Assembly (NCBI GenBank): GCA_964353405.1
Contig: CAYGWJ010000369.1
Location: 1-7,905 of the forward strand
Source: JBGLNJ01 sp964353405
Lineage (GTDB): Bacteria; Chloroflexota; Anaerolineae; Fen-1058
Direction: 5' to 3'
Length of the DNA stretch: 7,905 bases
The notes below the pieces were generated by a model. It made no database searches. It was not told the origin of the DNA and saw only the letters and a list, made by a program, of their open reading frames with translations. Shown here one piece after another: positions 1 to 4,417 of the stretch; position 1 is the stretch's first letter, and every line of letters starts with the position of its first letter. A program made the position numbers and the translations under genes.

Positions 1-402
1 GACAACAACAGCGGCACAGGCACGAACACGTCTTGCACGCATAGCCAGAAGGACAAGCACCGCTATTACAACTACAATATCTCGATCCCCGGCGGCAAGG
101 CGGTCGCCGGGCTTGAGGTGCGCCTGGATGCCAAGGTGGACGCGACGTCCAACGCGCCCAAGATGTGTGTGCAGTTGTCGTGGAACGGCGGCACGAGCTG
201 GACGGCCGCCCAGTCCACGCCGACCCTGACCACCGCCGAAGCCACCTACCTCCTGGGCGGCGCGGCGAACAACTGGGGGCGCACGTGGGCGGTGGGCGAC
301 CTGTCCAACACCAATTTCCGCGTGCGCATCATCAACGTCGCCAGCTCGACCGCGCGCGACTTTTCGCTGGACTGGCTGGCCGTGCGCGTCACCTATCAAT
401 AG
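1..402 (+). CDS. C-terminal part of a secreted beta-sandwich protein (5' end outside window)
   Basis: Frame 1 is open from the first base to a TAG at 400-402, giving 133 residues with no start in view. The sequence is rich in Ser, Thr, Asn and aromatic residues and alternates short beta-strand-like segments: YYNYNISIPGG, GLEVRLDAKVDA, MCVQLSWNGGTSW, TYLLGG, NWGRTWAVGDL, NFRVRIINVASS and FSLDWLAVRVTYQ. The pattern fits a jelly-roll or Ig-like domain at the end of a large exported protein. I recall closely similar C-terminal modules in secreted proteins of Chloroflexota, often repeated, but I cannot name a Pfam family. No catalytic motif is visible, so a carbohydrate- or surface-binding or purely structural role is a guess. 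The chain ends in VTYQ and lacks the YLPL-type tail of the esterase in this window. An ATG at 118 lies inside the domain and is not a credible start. Confidence 0.8.
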   Translation, partial: DNNSGTGTNTSCTHSQKDKHRYYNYNISIPGGKAVAGLEVRLDAKVDATSNAPKMCVQLSWNGGTSWTAAQSTPTLTTAEATYLLGGAANNWGRTWAVGDLSNTNFRVRIINVASSTARDFSLDWLAVRVTYQ

Positions 403-510
403 CGTGCGGATCGTCACGGGCCTGACCGCAAACACCGCGTAACGGTATCGCGTGCGCGCGACAAGACGCCGGCGGCGCGACGCCGAGACGTTAATGACGG
501 ACACGGCTCC

Positions 511-546
511 AGACCTGACAGGTTTTTTCGGAAACCTGTCAGGTCT
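511..546. repeat. Perfect 15-bp palindromic hairpin repeat
   Basis: The left arm AGACCTGACAGGTTT (511-525) and right arm AAACCTGTCAGGTCT (532-546) are perfect reverse complements around a 6-nt loop, TTTCGG. It lies 108 nt after the stop of the upstream gene and 34 nt before the lipoprotein start. The few bases after it (TGTTC) are not a real T-tract, so it is a poor rho-independent terminator, although it could still stop or stabilise the upstream transcript. I recall the CCTGACAGGTT core as a dispersed intergenic palindrome in Chloroflexota genomes. The inverted half-motifs CAGGTC and GACCTG occur again at 4374-4417. Confidence 0.85.
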
Positions 547-565
547 TGTTCAAGACATCCTCAAA

Positions 566-571
566 GTGAGG
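566..571 (+). promoter_or_regulatory. Ribosome binding site that decides the lipoprotein start
   Basis: GTGAGG sits 9 nt before the ATG at 581. This supports translation from 581 and not from the in-frame ATG at 452, whose product would read through the palindrome at 511-546 and place an Arg-rich stretch ahead of the signal peptide. Confidence 0.55.
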
Positions 572-580
572 CGTGCGATT

Positions 581-1066
581 ATGCGCTACAAGTTGGGAGC
601 GATCCTCGTGCTGCTTGCCCTGGCGGGGTGCGCTGGTCGCGCCGCTGCACCGGGAGATTCTCCCCCAACGGAAGGGTGTCCCGTATCTATAGAGTCTGAA
701 GAAATCGCGGCTCAATTTCGGGACCTGCGCACGATCAAGGGACATTTTCAAGACGGCGACTGGAATGCCGACGTGGACACATGGATGGGACGCAAGCACC
801 AGCTCATGCTCCAGCTTGGCGCTCGCCTGGGCGCGGGCGACTGTCGCCGGGCGCAGGTCGTACAGTTGCTCGGTTTCCCCGATCTGACCGCTGGGGAAGG
901 TGACGCCCCCTTCGATTCGGTCAGCCGCCTGGCAGAGTTTGAAAAACCCGCCACAGGGCCATACGAGCTGTTGATTTACCACTGGCGTGGAACGCACGAT
1001 TTTCTGTATTTTACTGCTCAGGGCGAGACGATTCTCAATTCAGGCTGGTGGTACGCAGGCGATTGA
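581..1066 (+). CDS. Small lipoprotein, unknown function (BamE/SmpA-like pattern possible)
   Basis: This is a 161-residue protein. It begins MRYK, followed by a hydrophobic segment and a clear type II lipobox LAGC with the lipidated Cys at residue 17; Ala at +2 gives no unusual sorting signal. Residues 18-35 form a short linker rich in Ala, Pro and Gly. The mature part has a charged helical stretch (about 40-85), then CRRAQVVQLLGFPD (about 91-105), and a C-terminal strand-rich part with YELLIYHWRG, DFLYFTAQGE and SGWWYAGD. Two helices followed by strands, with an LLGxPD turn and YxWRG, resemble small lipoproteins of the BamE/SmpA type, but the match is by eye only. It is probably anchored on the outer face of the cytoplasmic membrane. 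The gene stands alone between two repeat-bearing gaps and converges with aroKB. No known partner is adjacent, so its job cannot be inferred. Confidence 0.75.
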   Translation: MRYKLGAILVLLALAGCAGRAAAPGDSPPTEGCPVSIESEEIAAQFRDLRTIKGHFQDGDWNADVDTWMGRKHQLMLQLGARLGAGDCRRAQVVQLLGFPDLTAGEGDAPFDSVSRLAEFEKPATGPYELLIYHWRGTHDFLYFTAQGETILNSGWWYAGD

Positions 1067-1158
1067 GACGCGCGTGTCTGGCGACTCTAGTCGTAGCACG
1101 CCTTCGGCGCAGCAAAACCTGCCTGCGTTATACTGAGTTGACTCGTCTGCGCGGGAAC

Positions 1159-1181
1159 GTGCGGGCATGAATTGCCCGCAC
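1159..1181. repeat. Palindrome with 9-bp perfect stem
   Basis: GTGCGGGCA (1159-1167) and TGCCCGCAC (1173-1181) are perfect reverse complements around a 5-nt loop, TGAAT. No T-run follows on either strand. It is a small REP-like intergenic palindrome; I recall GTGCGGGCA-type units repeated in several environmental genomes. Confidence 0.75.
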
Positions 1182-1192
1182 TACGAAGCAGC

Positions 1193-1208
1193 GCCGGACG
1201 GGTCCGGC
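1193..1208. repeat. Short GC-rich hairpin
   Basis: GCCGGA (1193-1198) pairs with TCCGGC (1203-1208) around CGGG. It lies 11 nt after the preceding palindrome. It is short enough to arise by chance in GC-rich DNA, but its place in a cluster of palindromes makes a repeat origin plausible. Confidence 0.4.
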
Positions 1209-1232
1209 TAGGCCCGTTCACGGGGCGCAGCT

Positions 1233-1297
1233 TTGTAGGGCGGCTTTCCATAGCCGCCGCGCTAGGGGCCGGTATGGACGCGAAGCGTGCCCTACAA
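1233..1297. repeat. MITE-like element, 65 bp, with 9-bp terminal inverted repeats
   Basis: The ends TTGTAGGGC (1233-1241) and GCCCTACAA (1289-1297) are perfect inverted repeats. Inside the left end, GGCGGCT (1239-1245) and AGCCGCC (1252-1258) form a second hairpin around TTCCAT. The element has no coding capacity. Its size and palindromic ends fit a REP or MITE-type unit, mobilised in trans if at all. I see no obvious direct repeat of target DNA at its borders. It lies 49 nt beyond the aroKB stop and could also end that transcript. Confidence 0.65.
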
Positions 1298-1346
1298 GGG
1301 GCTCTCCGACAGGCTGCCAGGCACGTCCGGCTCGGTAGGAGCTCGC

Positions 1347-3095
1347 TCAAATCTCCTCACCTTGGCTCAATTCCTCGAGGCAGGCGATCAAGTCAGCTTC
1401 GCTGACTTGACTCGAGACCAGCGCCCGGCCGATGGCGGTCGGCAGAATCCAACGCGGCGCGTCCCCGAAAACCTTCTTGTCGCGTTGGACGAGTTCAAGC
1501 AGATTGCTGCGCGAAACAGGGGGCAACCGGGTCGGCAGACCAAAGCGAGCCAGCAACGCGCTCTGCCGTCTCTCCACCTCCGGCTCGGCCAGTTGGAGCC
1601 GGCCGGCCAATCGGGCCGCCACGGTCATGCCGATTGCGACGGCTTCGCCATGCAGCAGCGCATAGTCCGTGGCTGTTTCCAGGGCGTGGCCGACCGTGTG
1701 CCCATAATTGAGCAAGATGCGCTGCTGCCCGAGGTCGCGCTCGTCCGCACTGACGACCTGGGCCTTCAAGGCCACACAGCGTACCATGATCGGCAGCAGC
1801 GTTCGTTGGTCCAACCTCAACAGCGCGTCTAGACTGCCCTCCAGTTGTTCAAAGAGGGGGGGGCCGCTCGCCCATAGGCCGCTCGCCCCGCCCGGCACGA
1901 GCGAGCCTTCCAGCATGGCGTACTTGACCACTTCCGCCCAGGCCGCGCGCAACTCGCGCGGCGGCTCCTCACGCAAGAGGGAGGCGTCCGACCACACCAG
2001 CCACGGCTGGTAAAAGGTACCGATCAGGTTGCGGGCACGCGGATGGTTGAGCGCCGTCTTGCCCCCAAAGGCGCTATCAATCATGCTCTCCAGCGACGTT
2101 GGCACTTGCACCAGAGGGACGCCGCGCATGTAGGTAGACGCGACGAACCCGCCCAGGTCGTCAATGGCGCCGCCGCCCACAACCAACAAGAGGTCGTCAC
2201 GCCGCAGCCGCAGATTGAGCAGCCAATCGTAAACAGACTTGGCCTCGTCCAGGGTCTTGCCCCGTTCGTCGGACGCGACCTGACGGACATGGACGGCCAG
2301 CCCCGCCGCGATGAGCGTGTCCTGCACAGTGCCGCCCAGCCGATCCCAGGTGTGGGTCTCGGTGAGGATCGCCACCTGGCGGGCGCGCGGCAACAGGCGT
2401 CGAACCTGCTCCCCCAATGCGGGCAGGTTTTGCCACCCGACGACCACCTGATACGGCAACGGCCCAGCCGCTACCACGACCGCAGACGGTAGATCGGGGT
2501 CAAGCGGGTGGCGTATGGGTGTGGCAAGATCGTCAAGCACGCTGGGAGGATCGGGGGTCTGCTCAAGTAGCTCGACGGCCCGGATCACTTCGGCTGCCAC
2601 CTGGTCCAGGCTCAACCGGTCGGTATGCACGGTCCAGTCTGCCAGCGCATACGCGGACTGCCGACTGTGCTTGAGCGCTCGGACCTGTTCGAGCGGATGG
2701 ACGGCATCCAGCAGTGGCCGAATCGCGCCTGGCTCTGCTCGCTGCAGTTGCTGCTCGATCCGGGCGTGTAGAATCTCGGGCCGGCCTTCCAAAGCAATGA
2801 TCCAGCCCTTGCTCTCCATGAAGCGGCGGTTTTCCAGCCTGACAAAGGCGCCGCCGCCCGTCGCCACGACGAACGGCGCTGAACTGGATACCTGGCGCAA
2901 GGCTTCAGCCTCGCGCACGCGGAAACCCATCTCACCCTCGCTCTTGAAAATGATGGGAATGGTCATGCCGCTGCGCTCGACGATGACGCGGTCGAGGTCG
3001 TACACAGGCCAGCCCAGGCGCGCGCCAAGCAGTTGGGCGATCGTTGACTTGCCCGAGCCGCTGAATCCGACCAGATAGATCCCCTTGGCTGGCAT
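1347..3095 (-). CDS. aroKB: Bifunctional shikimate kinase / 3-dehydroquinate synthase
   Basis: This 582-residue fusion catalyses two non-consecutive shikimate-pathway steps in the cytoplasm. Residues 1-170 are AroK (shikimate to shikimate-3-phosphate, ATP): Walker A GFSGSGKST at 10-18, the shikimate-site DLD at 33-35, GFRxxE at 57-62 and TGGGA at 79-83. After a linker (about 171-205), residues 206-582 are AroB (DAHP to 3-dehydroquinate; NAD and a divalent metal): VVGGGAIDDLGGF (305-317), VPTSLESMIDSAFGGKT (331-347), and metal ligands expected at E388 (AEVVKY), H466 (NYGHTVGH) and H482 (LHGEAVAIGM). The late RDKK and LPTAIG segments are present. Both halves look intact. Oddities are DD in place of the usual GD in the NAD loop and about 14 extra residues after AEVVKYAML, coded by a short tandem repeat. 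The start lies 6 nt after the aroE stop with no strong ribosome site, suggesting translational coupling. AroK-AroB fusions are known, for example in Thermotoga and Chloroflexota. Confidence 0.95.
   Translation of the reverse strand: MPAKGIYLVGFSGSGKSTIAQLLGARLGWPVYDLDRVIVERSGMTIPIIFKSEGEMGFRVREAEALRQVSSSAPFVVATGGGAFVRLENRRFMESKGWIIALEGRPEILHARIEQQLQRAEPGAIRPLLDAVHPLEQVRALKHSRQSAYALADWTVHTDRLSLDQVAAEVIRAVELLEQTPDPPSVLDDLATPIRHPLDPDLPSAVVVAAGPLPYQVVVGWQNLPALGEQVRRLLPRARQVAILTETHTWDRLGGTVQDTLIAAGLAVHVRQVASDERGKTLDEAKSVYDWLLNLRLRRDDLLLVVGGGAIDDLGGFVASTYMRGVPLVQVPTSLESMIDSAFGGKTALNHPRARNLIGTFYQPWLVWSDASLLREEPPRELRAAWAEVVKYAMLEGSLVPGGASGLWASGPPLFEQLEGSLDALLRLDQRTLLPIMVRCVALKAQVVSADERDLGQQRILLNYGHTVGHALETATDYALLHGEAVAIGMTVAARLAGRLQLAEPEVERRQSALLARFGLPTRLPPVSRSNLLELVQRDKKVFGDAPRWILPTAIGRALVSSQVSEADLIACLEELSQGEEI
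1856..1888. repeat. G8 run plus 15-bp tandem duplication inside the aroB part
   Basis: On the plus strand a run of eight G (1856-1863) leads into GGCCGCTCGCCC at 1862-1873, repeated at 1877-1888 (15-bp period). On the coding strand this gives residues of the PGGASGLWASGPP segment (about 401-413), which falls where ordinary AroB proteins go directly from the AEVIKYG helix to the next helix. The period is a multiple of three, so the frame is kept. The homopolymer is a possible slippage or sequencing-error site. Confidence 0.6.
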
Positions 3096-3101
3096 CGCAC
3101 G

Positions 3102-4019
3102 TTAACTCTCAGCCTGCCGATGCCCGGAATCATCGGCGCCATTCGCCAGGATTTGATGCGCGACTTTTAACATCACTTGAATGTCCGGCTCGCGGCCTGT
3201 CCACAATTTGAGCGAGGCCGCTCCTTGATACACCAGCATCGCCATTCCATTCATCACTCGAGCGCCAGCCCGGGTCGCCTCGCGCATAAAGGGCGTTTCG
3301 GCGGGACGATAAGTCAGATCGAACGCCAGCACATCGCCCCTGGAAAGTCCGCACCCCTGGAAAGTCCGCACCCCTGGGAAGTCCCAGGGGCATGGGGCAT
3401 GGGGTCGCGCCGAGAGTCGCAACGGACTGAGGTCAAAGGGCACACTGGGAGGCAGAGCATTCACGACCAGAGCGGGACTGGCCGGCATTTCGGCCAGATC
3501 AGCGGTGGCCAGGAGCTGAGGCGAGTGACGGCGCAGTTCGTTGGCCAATGCTACTGCGCGCGGCTGCGTGCGATTCACCAACGTGAGGCTGGCCGCTCCG
3601 GCCTGGCTCAACGCAAACGCCACGCCGCGCGCAGCGCCGCCCGCGCCCAGGATGAGCACATGAGCGCCGCGCGGATCAAAGTGCGCATCTCGCAAGGCTT
3701 GCATGAACCCGATGCCATCCGTGTTATCGCCGACCAACCGCCCGCCACGGTTGATGATCGTGTTCACAGCCTGTACGGTGCGCGCGCTATCACTCAACTC
3801 GTCAACCAAACCGACAATGGCTTCTTTGTGCGGGATGGTCACATTCGCACCGATGCAGTCATCCCGGCGCAAATATTCCACCGCTTCCGGCAGAGCCTCG
3901 GCAGATAAATCCCACAGCGCATAGTGCCAGTCGAGACCTGCAACGCTCAAAGTGGCATTGCACATCGCGGGCGATATCGAATAGGCAATGTTGGAACCAA
4001 ACAGAAATAGTCTCTTCAT
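3102..4019 (-). CDS. aroE: Shikimate dehydrogenase (NADP)
   Basis: This 305-residue enzyme reduces 3-dehydroshikimate to shikimate. The substrate-binding N-terminal domain shows SISP (14-17), NVTIPHKE (59-66) with the catalytic Lys at 65, AVNT (84-87) and GDNTDG (97-102) with the catalytic Asp at 101. The NADP domain follows with GAGGAARGV (125-133) and NRT (149-151). The C-terminal lobe FDLTYRPAETPFM to MLVYQGAASLKLWTG (about 233-274) is typical. A Cys stands where most AroE have His in SxSPxxHN. The usual length is about 270-290; the excess is a repeat-encoded stretch at about residues 205-228. I chose the ATG at 4019 because MKRLFLFGSNIAYSISP is the normal family N-terminus. An upstream in-frame ATG at 4121 would add 34 residues that overlap another apparent coding frame. 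There is no good Shine-Dalgarno; TACAAT lies just upstream. It is followed after 6 nt by aroKB, so the two form an operon. Confidence 0.93.
   Translation of the reverse strand: MKRLFLFGSNIAYSISPAMCNATLSVAGLDWHYALWDLSAEALPEAVEYLRRDDCIGANVTIPHKEAIVGLVDELSDSARTVQAVNTIINRGGRLVGDNTDGIGFMQALRDAHFDPRGAHVLILGAGGAARGVAFALSQAGAASLTLVNRTQPRAVALANELRRHSPQLLATADLAEMPASPALVVNALPPSVPFDLSPLRLSARPHAPCPWDFPGVRTFQGCGLSRGDVLAFDLTYRPAETPFMREATRAGARVMNGMAMLVYQGAASLKLWTGREPDIQVMLKVAHQILANGADDSGHRQAES
3337..3404. repeat. 17-bp tandem repeat array and hairpin inserted in frame in aroE
   Basis: On the plus strand the unit CCCCTGGAAAGTCCGCA occurs at 3337-3353 and 3354-3370. A third, altered unit starts at 3371 and ends in a perfect hairpin, CCCCTGGG-AAGT-CCCAGGGG (3371-3390). 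Two copies of CATGGGG follow (3391-3404). The array codes for about residues 205-228 of AroE (for example DFPGVRTFQGCGLSRG), between the end of the NADP-binding part and the conserved DLTYRPAETP strand. Because 17 is not a multiple of three, successive units are read in different frames, yet the total length keeps the gene open. It looks like a dispersed repeat that landed in a surface loop. I recall the GTGCGGACTTTCCAGGGG unit from Chloroflexota intergenic DNA. Confidence 0.85.
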
Positions 4020-4035
4020 CTTTACAATCTGGACA

Positions 4036-4155
4036 CTATTGTAGCATGTACTCGGGAATGCGATAGTCCGCCGCCGTAAGGCCCGCCCGGCGATTGAACT
4101 CGAGTTCAGTGCGCAACACATCTTCCCAATACGCGCCCGGTGGCCGCCGCGCCAT
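4036..4155 (-). pseudogene. Apparent C-terminal remnant of an aldehyde:ferredoxin oxidoreductase gene
   Basis: Read on the minus strand, an open frame of 39 codons ends in a TAG at 4036-4038, 16 nt before the aroE ATG. Its product contains GAYWEDVLRTELEFNRRAG followed by LTAADYRIPEYMLQ. The pattern E..FN..AG....D.R.PE resembles the C-terminal region of tungsten-containing aldehyde:ferredoxin oxidoreductases (AOR family, usually 600 or more residues), as I recall it. All cofactor- and metal-binding parts are missing; upstream in this frame there are stop codons at about 4163 and 4193. The best reading is the tail of a gene that once lay directly ahead of aroE and lost its front part. A small unrelated peptide, or chance, remains possible. 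Confidence 0.4.
4038..4043 (-). promoter_or_regulatory. aroE: Possible -10 box (TACAAT) for aroE-aroKB
   Basis: TACAAT on the minus strand ends 18 nt before the aroE ATG, which would give a very short leader in keeping with the absence of a Shine-Dalgarno. No good -35 hexamer is seen at 16-18 bp spacing. It overlaps the end of the coding remnant, so it may be coincidental. Confidence 0.35.
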
Positions 4156-4222
4156 TGCCGCTCAACCGGCCCCGCACTGGACGGTTGCTGCTCAGCGAAG
4201 CAGTTGACGCACTAGAGACAGC

Positions 4223-4287
4223 ACACGGGTCCACTGGTTCCTATTCATCCGATCCCAAGTCAGACAAATATGCCAATGGACCCGCGT
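4223..4287 (-). repeat. Long wobble-paired RNA hairpin, 15-bp outer and 10-bp inner stem
   Basis: Read on the minus strand, ACGCGGGTCCATTGG (4287-4273) pairs along its full length with CCAGTGGACCCGTGT (4237-4223): 13 Watson-Crick pairs and 2 G-U. Inside, ATTTGTCTGA pairs with TCGGATGAAT over 10 positions, three of them G-U, around a 7-nt loop CTTGGGA. Small internal loops (CAT and AGGAA) separate the stems. All five non-Watson-Crick positions are G-U only on the minus strand; on the plus strand they would be A-C mismatches. This favours a structure acting in RNA transcribed toward aroE. No T-run follows, so it is not a standard terminator. It may be a repeat-family hairpin, an RNA processing or stability element, or a small RNA. 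Confidence 0.65.
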
Positions 4288-4373
4288 TTGTTCAAGAGCA
4301 AGCTCCCCACGGTTTAGTAGTGAGCTGCCCTACCTTTCTGCCGCAAGTCAGCGACAGAGTCGTTTACCCTTGT

Positions 4374-4417
4374 CAGGTCGCTTCACTTCTCGAGGCCCGA
4401 AAATCGCCTCTGACCTG
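4374..4417 (-). terminator. Weak candidate terminator at the esterase 3' end
   Basis: Directly after the TAA of the esterase, CAGGTC and GACCTG (4412-4417 and 4374-4379) enclose a smaller hairpin, GAGG-CCTC (4392-4410) with an inner CGA/TCG stem. There is no T-tract, so this is at best a rho-dependent or partial stop. The outer arms share their hexamers with the palindrome at 511-546. Confidence 0.25.

Larger units (their letters stand above)
1067..1346. other. Convergent intergenic region packed with small palindromes
   Basis: These 280 bases lie between the 3' ends of the lipoprotein gene (+) and aroKB (-). No convincing ORF is present. The stretch holds at least three separate inverted repeats (1159-1181, 1193-1208, 1233-1297), listed individually. 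A weaker pair just after the lipoprotein stop (AGACG/TGTCT, about 1068-1080, one G-T pair) might end its transcript, but no T-tract follows. The region looks like a landing site for dispersed repeats and could act as a two-way transcription barrier. Confidence 0.6.
4020..4417. other. Gap between the tandem esterase gene and aroE
   Basis: This stretch of about 400 bases, on the transcript strand of both neighbours, holds four things listed separately: a weak nested hairpin at the esterase stop, a long wobble-paired hairpin at 4223-4287, a short coding remnant at 4036-4155, and a possible -10 box at 4038-4043. The plus-strand reading frame across it (4140-4421) has no recognisable domain and I do not accept it as a gene. 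Confidence 0.6.

Noticed and set aside
452..580. In-frame upstream ATG at 452 extending the lipoprotein
   Set aside because: The extension is Arg-rich, runs through the palindrome and would bury the signal peptide; the ATG at 581 has a ribosome site and starts the lipobox signal sequence.
1287..1832. Plus-strand open frame of 181 codons starting in the MITE-like unit
   Set aside because: It is antisense to the AroB part of aroKB and has no domain signal.
3337..3370. CRISPR-like direct repeats in aroE
   Set aside because: Units are 17 bp and contiguous with no spacers; this is a tandem array inside a coding region.
3177..3908. Plus-strand open frame of 243 codons opposite aroE
   Set aside because: The minus strand encodes AroE with all catalytic motifs; the plus-strand product is low in hydrophobic structure and unrecognised.
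4020..4121. Longer AroE start at the upstream ATG (4121)
   Set aside because: The added 34 residues do not match the AroE N-terminus and overlap the AOR-like remnant in another frame; MKRLFLFGSN is the expected beginning.
4192..4327. Minus-strand open stretch containing HWHICLTWDRMNRNQWTRV, considered as a transposase remnant
   Set aside because: It is produced largely by the two arms of the hairpin at 4223-4287, is short, and shows no DDE or other transposase motif.
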